A stretch of DNA of 64,000 nt from Paramylibacter kogurei (GTDB lineage: Bacteria; Pseudomonadota; Alphaproteobacteria; Rhodobacterales; Rhodobacteraceae): assembly GCF_002742285.1 (NCBI RefSeq), contig NZ_MDGM01000009.1, positions 62,001-126,000 of the forward strand. The letters run 5' to 3'. The notes under the pieces were generated by a model. That model had not been told where the DNA came from, did not search any database, and was given only the letters and a program-made list of their open reading frames with translations. Position numbers and translations under genes: made by a program. Every line of letters begins with the position of its first letter. Position 1 is the first letter of the stretch. This document shows positions 9,691-19,042 of the stretch, in pieces.

Positions 9691-11220
9691 ATGGCGCAAC
9701 CTTTGACATACCACCCGCATGGAAAAATACTAATTGATGGGAATTGGCTCGAGGCCGAATCTACATTTAAAAACGCACCCATTTCTGGCACGGTGTTTGA
9801 ATTTTTCAATGCAACAACTCAACAGGTTGATTTGGCATGCAAATCGGCAGAACGCGCATTTTCGAACTATAGTAACACAACCCGAAAAGAGCGTGCCGCA
9901 TTCTTAAACACCATCGCGGATGAAATAGAAAGCCGCGCAGAATTTATCACACAAATCGGCACTTCTGAAACAGGACTGCCTGCGGCGCGATTACAAGGCG
10001 AACGTGGACGAACAACGGGGCAATTACGCTTGTTCGCTCAACACATATTACAAGGTGACTACTTAGACATTCGTCACGATCCAGCTCTGCCAGATCGCGA
10101 ACCTGCACCACGACCCGAATTACTTATGATGCAACACCCCATCGGACCCGTTGCAGTTTTTGGCGCATCCAATTTTCCATTGGCATTTTCTGTTGCTGGC
10201 GGAGACACCGCAGCAGCATTTGCTGCAGGTTGTCCGGTGATTGTCAAAGGCCACCCTGCCCACCCAGGTACAAGCGAAATAATCGCAGAGGCCATCAGTG
10301 CGGCGATCACCAAAACTGGCATGGATTCAGGTATTTTCTCATTCCTGCAGACAAACCAAAACGAAACAGCCGCCGCATTGGTTAAACACCCACTCATCAC
10401 CGCCGTCGGTTTCACAGGATCTTTGCGCGCGGGTCGTATCTTGTTTGACATGTGTGCAGCGCGACCGACACCAATACCTTTCTTTGGTGAGCTTGGTTCT
10501 GTGAATCCGATGTTTATTTTGGCAAATGCTCTGGAAAATCGCACAGAAGAAATTGCAAATGGCTGGGCCGCGTCACTATCAATGGGAGCCGGGCAATTTT
10601 GCACCAACCCAGGAGTTGCCGTGCTCATAAAAGGGGCGGATGCAGATGCGTTTGCACAATTTACGGTTTCGGCATTGCGCAGCATTGAACCACAATTCAT
10701 GTTAACTGATGGTATCGCGAATGCTTATCGTGGCGGCACGCAAAATTTAACCCAAAGCAATGGGGTCCAAGAACTATACAAGACAACGGACAAAGATCGT
10801 AGTGCAAGGCCAAATCTGTTTATCACCACGGGTAACGAATGGTTAGCTAATGCTAACTTAGGCGAAGAAGTGTTTGGCCCAGTTGGTATTATCGTTCAAA
10901 CAAATGACACGGCGCAAATGTTAGAAGTTGTGGAAAGCTTGCAAGGGCAGCTTACCTGCACTTTGCATATGGACGAAGCTGATACAGATACTGCACACAT
11001 TTTGCTACCTATCCTTACCCGCAAAGCTGGGCGTGTATTGGCCAACGGTTTCCCAACAGGTGTCGAGGTAAGCGACACAATGGTGCACGGTGGCCCCTAC
11101 CCCGCATCCACCAATTTTGGCGCGACATCCGTAGGCACAATGGCCATACGACGTTTTTTACGCCCAGTATGTTTTCAAAATATTCCTGCTGAATTGCTTC
11201 CTTCCGATTTGACAAAATAA
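9691..11220 (+). CDS. 2-oxoglutarate semialdehyde dehydrogenase
   Basis: A 509-residue aldehyde dehydrogenase. The NAD-binding stretch contains FGASNFPLAF and later VGFTGSLRAG, the catalytic glutamate lies in FFGELGSVNP and the nucleophile is Cys304 in GAGQFCTNPG. These variants are characteristic of KGSADH enzymes of the pentose/glucarate oxidative pathways. The ATG at 9691 follows AGGAAACATC; an in-frame TTG at 9676 is less likely. It finishes conversion of the sugar to 2-oxoglutarate, which enters the TCA cycle, and is the last gene of the co-directional cluster that begins with chvE. Confidence 0.88.
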   Translation: MAQPLTYHPHGKILIDGNWLEAESTFKNAPISGTVFEFFNATTQQVDLACKSAERAFSNYSNTTRKERAAFLNTIADEIESRAEFITQIGTSETGLPAARLQGERGRTTGQLRLFAQHILQGDYLDIRHDPALPDREPAPRPELLMMQHPIGPVAVFGASNFPLAFSVAGGDTAAAFAAGCPVIVKGHPAHPGTSEIIAEAISAAITKTGMDSGIFSFLQTNQNETAAALVKHPLITAVGFTGSLRAGRILFDMCAARPTPIPFFGELGSVNPMFILANALENRTEEIANGWAASLSMGAGQFCTNPGVAVLIKGADADAFAQFTVSALRSIEPQFMLTDGIANAYRGGTQNLTQSNGVQELYKTTDKDRSARPNLFITTGNEWLANANLGEEVFGPVGIIVQTNDTAQMLEVVESLQGQLTCTLHMDEADTDTAHILLPILTRKAGRVLANGFPTGVEVSDTMVHGGPYPASTNFGATSVGTMAIRRFLRPVCFQNIPAELLPSDLTK

Positions 11221-11423
11221 CTGGTGCCACTGTGCCCCTTCAACACCTTTGAGACATCACGAAATATTATGCTAAGCTAGAGTTTTTCGCTCATTCTGAT
11301 CCTTGGAGGGATTGAATACGAATGCACATTAATATCTGGGCTTCGTTCTTAAACACAAACTCTATCAAATCGTTACGCTTTCCATACGCGAAAATTCATC
11401 TACATCGGAATTACAATTGATAT

Positions 11424-14291
11424 CTACCCAAGGCCCTCATCAAACGTCGAGACAAGTTTCAAAAGCTTATCAATAACTCTTGAGACCGCTGATTTACGTT
11501 CAAGAATTGTTGGTTTTTTTTCTAACGCTTCGACCACGTTTCGTTGCAATGGGACTTTTCCAGAAAAATGATACTCTTCTATCAACGCTGCAAAGGCATC
11601 AGGCTTTAACCCTTCTACCTCACAAAGTTCGACTGTCGCCTTACTTCTTTCAGCGTTCCAGAATGCGTCAAATGCACTCTCGATGGTCGTCTCGCCCGTA
11701 ACAGTTGGCATGTACTGTTCGATGAATTTCTCGATTAGCTCCCGCTTGCTACGCAACTGACGCTCTGACCCCAACAAGTCAAAGACACTCTTCTTTTTGG
11801 CCTTAGATGCATCGCGAATTTTAGGATCAAGACTATCTTCGCCCGCCAAAGCTTCAGATAACAACGCCAGAATATACGCCACATTGATTTCGTCACGGTG
11901 GATGAGTTCAAGTTCGAAATCCACTTCGTTCAAAATTGACGCGCCATCATCTGGCTTGTCGGTCTTAACGGCGTCTCCTATATCCTGATATTTGCTGGAA
12001 TAATCCTCGAACTCTTGCGCGCTGAGAACCAGATCACCTTCGTCGTACTCTGTGAAACTGCGTAAAACATTTTTCAATCGCATCAGGTTGCGAAAGGCCT
12101 TCACAAAGGCGAGCTTGTCATCCTCTGATTTCAGTTCATTAACGCTCTCAGGATCGGGCGCGACGGATCGCAACAACTCAACAGCTTCGTTAAACTGCGT
12201 AAGGTAATCTTCATAAGGAGCAATCAGGATTTCCTCGATCGCCTCCTTGTTGGAAAACAACGTAATTGCATCATCCGTTGCGGGCTTGAGGTTACGAAAA
12301 CATACCACATTGCCCTGGGATTTCACCTGCCCCAGAATGCGGTTCGTCCGTGAAAAAGCCTGAATTAACCCGTGATATTTAAGGTTCTTATCAACATAAA
12401 GCGTGTTCAATTTTTTTGCATCAAATCCGGTCAGGAACATGTTCACGACTAGCAAGATATCAAGCCGGTCCTTATCTAATGCAGCTTCTGTATCGCGATC
12501 TTTCAGACGTTTACTCAGGTGATTGTAGTACGTGTAAAATCCCTTGCTATCCTTCACGGTCTCACTGGTTTGATACATCGCGTTGTAATCTGCAACAAAG
12601 CTTTCTAGCCGATCCCTTTTGTGCACATCCACCGGCAAATCCGCGACGTTCAAATCAGGATCACCAATCAACCCATCTGCATCTGGATCCGCTTCATTTG
12701 GTCCATAGGTAAAGATCGTGGCAACGCGCAAATGATGCTCACCCGCATCGCGCTTGCGCTTAAATGCCTCGTAATACTCAATCAACGCATCCACGGAGCT
12801 TACACAGAGCATCGCACTAAACTGTTTATTATGCGTTTTGCGATCGTGGTTTTGAATGATCCAATCAACAACACCCTCAATCCGTTCTGGGCTGTCGTAG
12901 AACTCTTTGACGTTAATCGACGGCACATCCTCGTCGATCAAACTGCCGTCTTTGCGCTTAAGCTTCCCCCAATATTCGATTGAAAACTTCAGAACATTGT
13001 CATCCGCAATCGCATCGGTGATCACATATTTATGCAAGCATTGCGTGAACAAATCCTTGGTGGTTTGTTTGCCCACGGCGTTGTCTGCAAAAATCGGTGT
13101 GCCGGTGAAACCGAACATCTGCGCCTTGCTAAAAAACGACACAATCCGCTTGTGGGTCTCGCCAAATTGCGAGCGGTGGCATTCGTCAAAAATGAATACC
13201 ACGCGTTGATCTTTGACCCCTTCCAACACACCTTCATAACGATCCCGCGTGATCGCTGTGTTGAGCTTTTGTATGGTGGTTACGATCAGTTTCGTATCGC
13301 CCCCAAGCTGCCCTACCAGCGCTTTCGTATTGTCTGTTCCATCCACAGACCCGTCAGAAAAATGGTTGAACTCTTTCGTCGTCTGATAATCCAGATCGGC
13401 GCGATCCACGACGAACACGACCTTGTCCACTTTGGGGTTTTCAATCAACACCTGCGCGGCCTTAAACGATGTCAGCGTCTTGCCCGACCCCGTCGTGTGC
13501 CAGATATACCCGTTCTTGCGCCCTGCCTTGACCCGCGCGTCAATCGCCTCGACCGCGTAATATTGATAGGGGCGCAGCACCATCAGGATCTTATGGCTTT
13601 CGTGTAGAACGATATATTTGCTGATCATCTTGGACACGTGACATTTTTCCAAAAACGCATCGGCAAATGCATCCAACTGCGTGATCAGCGTGTTATCTTC
13701 CTCGGCCCAGAAAAACGTCTGTTTGAAATCCTGTTTGCGGTTATTGGCGTAATATTTGGTGTTCACCCCGTTTGAAATTACAAATATCTGCACATATTGG
13801 AATAAACCGTTTTCGGCCCAATAGCTGTGGCGTTGATAGCGGTTGATTTGGTTGAATGCTTCCTTAAGCTCCATCCCGCGCCGTTTCAGCTCGATCTGGA
13901 CCAAGGGCAGACCGTTGACCAACAGCGTCACGTCAAAGCGTGTTTTGTGATGCCCCGTTACCGTCACCTGCGTGGTGACCTGATATTCGTTCTGGCACCA
14001 TTCTTGGGTATTCATAAACCGCAGGTAAAGCGGCGTGCCATCATCGCGTGTCAACTGCATACGCCCGCGCAATGTCTTGGCTTTGTCAAACACATTGCCC
14101 TTGTCCAGATGGTTAATCACCTTGGCAAATTCGCTGTCCGAAAGCGTGACACCATTGTGTTTGCCCAACTGCAGCCGTAGGTTTTCACGCATCGCCGCCA
14201 TATCGGGCAGCGTCACAGGGGCATAGCCAAGCCCGATCAGACGTTTGACAAGCCCCTCTTCCAATTGCGCTTCGGATTGATACCCTGCCAT
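11424..14291 (-). CDS. hsdR: Type I restriction enzyme, R subunit (HsdR)
   Basis: A 955-residue restriction/translocation subunit. The nuclease domain shows Asp120 followed by Glu134-Leu-Lys136 (the PD-(D/E)xK arrangement). The SF2 motor has Walker A TTGSGKT (266-272), DECH (369-372) and FTGTPIF downstream, then the helicase C domain and a C-terminal HsdM/HsdS-docking region. It cleaves DNA lacking the methylation pattern set by the HsdMS complex. It is the last gene of the hsdM-hsdS-hsdR order, 45 bases after hsdS. Base composition is uneven: the first half of the gene is visibly GC-rich and the last third AT-rich. Confidence 0.95.
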   Translation of the reverse strand: MAGYQSEAQLEEGLVKRLIGLGYAPVTLPDMAAMRENLRLQLGKHNGVTLSDSEFAKVINHLDKGNVFDKAKTLRGRMQLTRDDGTPLYLRFMNTQEWCQNEYQVTTQVTVTGHHKTRFDVTLLVNGLPLVQIELKRRGMELKEAFNQINRYQRHSYWAENGLFQYVQIFVISNGVNTKYYANNRKQDFKQTFFWAEEDNTLITQLDAFADAFLEKCHVSKMISKYIVLHESHKILMVLRPYQYYAVEAIDARVKAGRKNGYIWHTTGSGKTLTSFKAAQVLIENPKVDKVVFVVDRADLDYQTTKEFNHFSDGSVDGTDNTKALVGQLGGDTKLIVTTIQKLNTAITRDRYEGVLEGVKDQRVVFIFDECHRSQFGETHKRIVSFFSKAQMFGFTGTPIFADNAVGKQTTKDLFTQCLHKYVITDAIADDNVLKFSIEYWGKLKRKDGSLIDEDVPSINVKEFYDSPERIEGVVDWIIQNHDRKTHNKQFSAMLCVSSVDALIEYYEAFKRKRDAGEHHLRVATIFTYGPNEADPDADGLIGDPDLNVADLPVDVHKRDRLESFVADYNAMYQTSETVKDSKGFYTYYNHLSKRLKDRDTEAALDKDRLDILLVVNMFLTGFDAKKLNTLYVDKNLKYHGLIQAFSRTNRILGQVKSQGNVVCFRNLKPATDDAITLFSNKEAIEEILIAPYEDYLTQFNEAVELLRSVAPDPESVNELKSEDDKLAFVKAFRNLMRLKNVLRSFTEYDEGDLVLSAQEFEDYSSKYQDIGDAVKTDKPDDGASILNEVDFELELIHRDEINVAYILALLSEALAGEDSLDPKIRDASKAKKKSVFDLLGSERQLRSKRELIEKFIEQYMPTVTGETTIESAFDAFWNAERSKATVELCEVEGLKPDAFAALIEEYHFSGKVPLQRNVVEALEKKPTILERKSAVSRVIDKLLKLVSTFDEGLG

Positions 14292-14336
14292 ATGTTAAAC
14301 CTAACTTTTAAATACCTTCGCTAAGGCCGCTGGCCC

Positions 14337-15548
14337 TTACACAAACATCTGTTGCAACAGACCTTTTTTAAATTCTTGCATCTTTGCCACCTGCCCCGCC
14401 ACAGCGGCGATTTTGGCGTCCATAGCGGACAAAGCATCCGCGATTTTTTGTTGTTCGTCTGGGTGAGGGGCTTTGACCTTCAGGGATCTTATGTCAGGGC
14501 CGCTTATCGCAGCGAAAGTGCTCCCTTGCTCTAAGGCTGCCCATTTGGGTTCGTAACGTAACAAAAACTGGTGCCAAAATTCCTGATGTTGAGGTTTGTT
14601 CGCTCTTAACGCGGCAATTCCCCTACCAATACATGCGCGATGAATGGCCTTGGAAGTTTCTCCTACGGGTGCGCGGACAGACAAAAGAATGTCATCGATC
14701 TCACAAATTTTTGTAATTTCTGAGGTATAACGCCGTGGCGCGCTAAGTCGAAATTTCACATCTGCATTACCCTGAATTAGCGGCAAACCCTCTTTCTGGT
14801 CGTTGTAACTGGATGAGCTCGGCGATTGGCCCATTTCGACGGATAAGACATCCCCCAACCGCTTCTCTTCCCAATCGGGAAAGGCGGTGCCGTCAGATTT
14901 GGTGAAGCGGAGGCGTTGGCTGAACAGGGCTTGCATCAACCCGCGTTTATAGCGCTCCAACCCCTCTTGCCGCGCTTTCAACCCCGCGAATTTCGCATCC
15001 ACCACCCCCAAAAACGCCGCGATTTTCTTTTGTTCGGGGAGTGAGGGTAGGCCAAATCGAATAGCCAACATATCGGTTTTATTGACAAACTTAGTTGCAT
15101 TTCCAGACTTCATGCGCTCGAAATAGCCACCGCTTGCGGTGTTCTTGAGGACGTGAAACACAAACCTGGGAAAGGTTTGTTCTGCTGCTAGTCTCACGAG
15201 AAAAATATTCCAAGCAATTAGAAATTTTTGATCCTCATTTACAATTATGACCTTTCCCAAGGTCCCAATGTTTGAAACCAGAATGTCATTCAAAACGGGA
15301 TTAAACTTCGAACAATACGTCTTGTAGTCAGCGGAGCCAATCGAACGCGCTTCTGAAAAATCAAGCTCCCCAGAAGTAATATGTTTCGCCTGAATAATCG
15401 GCGCACCACTACTCACATATTGCACTTGATCAGCAGCTGTATTTACTCCTTGATAACTCTGACTAACAATTTCACCAAGCCTGATCCCCTCCCAATCCCC
15501 CGAAAACTCAGGGAACCGCAGCACTGGCACTATATCCGCGACACTCAT
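14337..15548 (-). CDS. hsdS: Type I restriction-modification specificity subunit (HsdS)
   Basis: A 403-residue specificity subunit with the usual two half-repeats. Target-recognition domain 1 covers about residues 15-150 and is followed by the helical spacer (LPEQKKIAAFLGVVDAKFAG). Domain 2 starts at FPDWEEKRLGDVL and spans about 222-350, followed by the second spacer (DEQQKIADALSAMDAKIAA). The two domains read the two halves of a bipartite DNA site and hold two HsdM subunits. The start overlaps the hsdM stop by four bases (ATGA). Domain 1 is strongly AT-rich compared with the flanking spacers, as expected for a cassette exchanged by recombination. The target sequence cannot be predicted by eye. 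Confidence 0.93.
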   Translation of the reverse strand: MSVADIVPVLRFPEFSGDWEGIRLGEIVSQSYQGVNTAADQVQYVSSGAPIIQAKHITSGELDFSEARSIGSADYKTYCSKFNPVLNDILVSNIGTLGKVIIVNEDQKFLIAWNIFLVRLAAEQTFPRFVFHVLKNTASGGYFERMKSGNATKFVNKTDMLAIRFGLPSLPEQKKIAAFLGVVDAKFAGLKARQEGLERYKRGLMQALFSQRLRFTKSDGTAFPDWEEKRLGDVLSVEMGQSPSSSSYNDQKEGLPLIQGNADVKFRLSAPRRYTSEITKICEIDDILLSVRAPVGETSKAIHRACIGRGIAALRANKPQHQEFWHQFLLRYEPKWAALEQGSTFAAISGPDIRSLKVKAPHPDEQQKIADALSAMDAKIAAVAGQVAKMQEFKKGLLQQMFV

Positions 15549-17101
15549 AACGGCGCCTCAATCCCAAGCTCATCACAAAACCCTTTGATCTGCGCATCCA
15601 GTTCGGCCATGCCTGCGGCGCCCGCTTTCAACTCGGCAGCAACAGCGGCCAGATCAATCGGCTCTTCCTCTTCGAACGTATCCACATAGCGCGGGATGTT
15701 GAGGTTATAATCGTTCTCCGCCACTTCTGACAGTTTGGCGCGGTGCGAGAATTTATCCTCCACCACCCTGCCCTGATAGGTATCGACGATCTTGGCAATA
15801 TCTTCGGGCCGTAGGTAATTCTGGTTCTTCGCCTTTTCAAAACAGGTGGAGGCATCGACAAACAAAATATCCTCTGGCTGTTCGCGGCATTTCTTGAACA
15901 CCAGAATACAGGTCGGGATCGACGTGCCGTAAAAGATATTGGCTGGCAGGCCAATCACCGCATCCAGCCAGTTGCGTTCCTTGATGATATATTCGCGGAT
16001 ATGCCCCTCTGCCGCGCCGCGAAACAGCACGCCATGGGGCAGGATCACCGCCATGGTGCCGTTTTCATGCAATTGGTGCAGCATATGTTGGACGAATGCA
16101 AAATCGGCCTTGGACGCGGGCGCAAGACGGCCATATTGGCTATAACGATCATCATTCAGCAACAGCGGATTGGACGACCATTTGGCCGAAAACGGCGGGT
16201 TGGCCACCACGGCCTCGAACCGTTTATCGACATGCTGGGGGTGTTCCAACGTGTCCTCTTGTTTCAGATCAAAGTTGCGGTAATGCACCCCGTGCAGGAT
16301 CATGTTCATCCGCGCAAGGTTATAGGTGGTGCGGTTCATTTCCTGACCATTAAAATCGCCCACCTCAACCTCTTTGGCGACACGCAGCAACAACGAGCCA
16401 GAACCACAGGTCGGATCATAGACCGACTTGATCCGCGTTTTGCCCGTGGTGACGATCCGCGCCAGAATGGTCGACACCTCTTGCGGGGTATAAAATTCCC
16501 CCGCCTTCTTTCCTGCCCCGCTGGCGAATTGCCCGATCAAATATTCATAGGCATCGCCCAACACGTCGCTTTCGATGTTTTCAAGCTCAAAGTCGATTTC
16601 ATCAAGATGGGTAAGCACCTTGGCGATCAGGGTGTTCTTGGCCTCTTCGGTGCGGCCCAGCTTGTTGGACGTAAGATCCATGTCAGAGAAAAGATCATCA
16701 AAATCATCCTCAGACTCGCTACCCATTGTTGAACGTTCGATATTGTTGAGGATCGCGGAAAGGTCTTCGAGGATAAAATTTCCCGCCGTACTGCCTCGTT
16801 TGGCAACAGCGCTGAACAGCTCGGACGGTTTGAGGAAATAGCCCAATTCATCAATCGCCGCCTCTGCCACCGCATCAAGGATTTCTTTGCCCTCTGCGGT
16901 ATTCTCAACAATATCGTTGAAATCAATGCCATCCTCGGACAAGATCGAATTGGCATAAAGATACAGGCGTTCGGACAGGTATTTGTAGAAAATGAAACCT
17001 AAGATGTAATCGCGAAATTCATCCGCATTCATTTTTCCCCGCAATGTATTGGCGATATCCCAGAGCTTTTGTTCAAGCTTCTTTTTTTGTTCTTCGGTCA
17101 T
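15545..17101 (-). CDS. hsdM: Type I restriction-modification DNA methyltransferase (HsdM)
   Basis: A 518-residue N6-adenine methyltransferase subunit. It has an N-terminal HsdM helical domain (about 5-160), the SAM-binding motif DPTCGSGSLLL starting at Asp229, and the catalytic NPPF at 301-304. With HsdS it protects the host chromosome, and with HsdR it completes the restriction complex. It is the first gene of the operon; the region upstream (17102-17419) holds no other gene and should carry the promoter. Composition is GC-rich, unlike the integrase side of the island. Confidence 0.95.
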   Translation of the reverse strand: MTEEQKKKLEQKLWDIANTLRGKMNADEFRDYILGFIFYKYLSERLYLYANSILSEDGIDFNDIVENTAEGKEILDAVAEAAIDELGYFLKPSELFSAVAKRGSTAGNFILEDLSAILNNIERSTMGSESEDDFDDLFSDMDLTSNKLGRTEEAKNTLIAKVLTHLDEIDFELENIESDVLGDAYEYLIGQFASGAGKKAGEFYTPQEVSTILARIVTTGKTRIKSVYDPTCGSGSLLLRVAKEVEVGDFNGQEMNRTTYNLARMNMILHGVHYRNFDLKQEDTLEHPQHVDKRFEAVVANPPFSAKWSSNPLLLNDDRYSQYGRLAPASKADFAFVQHMLHQLHENGTMAVILPHGVLFRGAAEGHIREYIIKERNWLDAVIGLPANIFYGTSIPTCILVFKKCREQPEDILFVDASTCFEKAKNQNYLRPEDIAKIVDTYQGRVVEDKFSHRAKLSEVAENDYNLNIPRYVDTFEEEEPIDLAAVAAELKAGAAGMAELDAQIKGFCDELGIEAPL

Positions 17102-17260
17102 GAATTTCCTTCAAATTAATCTGTTGTTAGATTTATGATGGATAGACGCGTTTGAGGAAAGCTCATTCTGCTTTCTTGCAAAACTAACTTTGCCGTGATT
17201 GCAAAATTCGAGTTTTACAATTCCTTGCGTCGCGCAATTCAGCAACAAGAACTTAGGTTT

Positions 17261-17336
17261 ATGGAACAATTGATCTTTGTAATTTTCGCTTATTCAGAAA
17301 TTCTATGGCTATTGGTTGTTCCATGGAATGATCAAT
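17261..17336. promoter_or_regulatory. Gene-free stretch 17102-17419 with interlaced inverted repeats upstream of hsdM
   Basis: The 318-base gap between hsdM and the integrase contains no credible ORF. Inside it, ATGGAACAA (17261-17269) is inverted as TTGTTCCAT (17316-17324), and ATTGATC (17269-17275) is inverted as GATCAAT (17330-17336). The second copy also forms the 10-bp palindrome TTCCATGGAA (17319-17328). The arms interlock rather than nest, which suggests paired protein-binding sites more than a simple hairpin. A role as operator or promoter region for the restriction operon is inferred from position only. Confidence 0.35.
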
Positions 17337-17419
17337 CCAGTTATGCGACATGGCAAAGGGTAACTTTCTAAGCGGTGAACAAGGAAACGATTGTTGGATG
17401 AGTTCCCCCTCCCCCTTTT

Positions 17420-19042
17420 CTACCTTTTACTAGGCTTTCCAATTCGAGCGTTGTACAGAGCTTTCGCTTTTTCATATTCTGGATCGCGTGGGTGCAATTC
17501 TTGCAGTGCGAACTCTAGTATCAAATCTTTCTCATCACCCGTTTCGTTTCTCTCCGTTTCAATTATCTCCATGACTTCAAAACAAGTTTCCTCGTCCATA
17601 TGTCCATAATGACGACGGGTGATTTTAATATCTTCATGACCCAAGCATAGAGACCATGCCTTGAATTCTTTTTCGCTCCGGCACAATTCAACACCAAACG
17701 CTGCCAAGCAGTGACGCGCGCTGTGTGGATGATAGCTATGTTTGGTATTCTTGCTGGCCACAGCGAATGCTTGTCGAACCACATCTGCACCTTTTAGAGG
17801 TTCAAAAGGTTTGCGCGGTTGAACACCAGGGGATCGATTTTGAATAAGTGATTGCTCTGTTGGAAACACAGCATCATCACGACGTGCTCCTAATGTTTCC
17901 ATTTCATTGACCCATTCCGTGAACACACTCAGAAATGTTTCTGGAACTGGGAAAAACCGTCCGCGGTAGCTCTTGCCGTTTTTTGCGCGCCCATTGGTGC
18001 CATCTTGAACAAAGATACTTTTCTGCAAATCCACATCGCGATGCCGCAAACCTGCCAATGCGTTTGCACGCAATCCTGTTAAAAAAGCACAGGCAAAAAC
18101 GGCGCGTTGACGGCGATCCAACCGCGTTGCCTTGGGCATGGATCGAAGCATCTCTTCTGCTTCCGATAGCGTTGGATAAACCTTCTCCTTTGCTGGCTTG
18201 ACTTTGGCCATCTGCGCTTTGGGAAGGTCCAGATATTCTGGCAAAGTCTGATCAAGGCTGCGATACCCTTTTTGCTTAAGCAACCAAGTGAGGAATAAGC
18301 GCAGTTGTGATGCGCGATGTCCGATCGTAGAATTGCTGATGGCGTCTTCGCTAAGTTCACTCCCGCGTTGAATAAGGTCTTCTCGATATTGCGCAACAAG
18401 TTGCGGAGTGATCTGTTTGAACACGACACCCTTGCTAAATCGTTCGAATTCTCGGATCGCAATAAGATGCGCATCTATCGTTTTCGTCGCATACTTGCCC
18501 ATAAAAACGATGTACCCATGCAGCAATCTATCATTCGAATAGTAGAAAATATTCTCGCTAGTGATCTGTTTTATGCCTGTTTTAGCCTTAAAACCTGCTT
18601 TTCCTTCGTCTATTGTATCTAGGCTAGCGCCCGTGTTTTTGCATTTTTGAACGCTGTCCCATTGCGTCGCATTCAATAACTTTGTGGCGCAGGTTTTGCA
18701 GCTGTCACAATTGGCCCTTACCTGCACATTTCTATATTTCGTTGAAAACATATATTCGATCGCAACCGCATCTGGCCAAAAGACCCCGCGGCAAGAGAAA
18801 CATTTGAATTCACCTAATCGTAAGCTTCTCTTGTCTCGTCTCGACTGCGCTTCAATAAACGCTATGAGCGACGAGCCTTGGAACACATATGGTTTGGTTA
18901 CATCTGATGGATGTAATCCAACTTTTACCCACCCCGATACGGTATTTTTGGTCACGCCACATATTTCACAGACTTGCTTGACGCTATAAACACGATTGGC
19001 TTTAAACAATCTCTTCATGTTTCTTTTAGCCATTGGAACCAT
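17420..19042 (-). CDS. Tyrosine recombinase (island integrase) with N-terminal HTH and cysteine-rich module
   Basis: A 540-residue integrase. The catalytic set is Arg325 (LTGLRANALAGL), His440-Ser-Ala-Arg443, His469 (LGHE) and nucleophile Tyr479 (RRHYGH); Lys356 or a neighbour may be the strand-specific lysine. A core-binding domain spans about 175-280. In front lies an unusual addition: a MerR/excisionase-like HTH (about 17-45, VKQVCEICGVTKNTVSGWV) and a cysteine cluster (Cys81, Cys84, Cys112, Cys115, Cys118) that looks like a zinc ribbon. It probably integrates the island at tRNA-Ser. Its start overlaps the end of the AlpA-like gene by 17 bases. ATGs at residues 4 and 9 are alternative starts. 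Confidence 0.88.
   Translation of the reverse strand: MVPMAKRNMKRLFKANRVYSVKQVCEICGVTKNTVSGWVKVGLHPSDVTKPYVFQGSSLIAFIEAQSRRDKRSLRLGEFKCFSCRGVFWPDAVAIEYMFSTKYRNVQVRANCDSCKTCATKLLNATQWDSVQKCKNTGASLDTIDEGKAGFKAKTGIKQITSENIFYYSNDRLLHGYIVFMGKYATKTIDAHLIAIREFERFSKGVVFKQITPQLVAQYREDLIQRGSELSEDAISNSTIGHRASQLRLFLTWLLKQKGYRSLDQTLPEYLDLPKAQMAKVKPAKEKVYPTLSEAEEMLRSMPKATRLDRRQRAVFACAFLTGLRANALAGLRHRDVDLQKSIFVQDGTNGRAKNGKSYRGRFFPVPETFLSVFTEWVNEMETLGARRDDAVFPTEQSLIQNRSPGVQPRKPFEPLKGADVVRQAFAVASKNTKHSYHPHSARHCLAAFGVELCRSEKEFKAWSLCLGHEDIKITRRHYGHMDEETCFEVMEIIETERNETGDEKDLILEFALQELHPRDPEYEKAKALYNARIGKPSKR

Noticed and set aside
11221..11423. Distal attachment site of the tRNA-Ser island
   Set aside because: No stretch resembling the tRNA-Ser 3' end was found; a TTGGAGGGATTGAATACGAA segment shares only scattered bases.
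16001..16732. A 243-codon open frame on the plus strand inside hsdM
   Set aside because: Shadow of hsdM: residue composition is rich in Arg/His/Gly without domain motifs, while the minus-strand gene has complete methyltransferase motifs.
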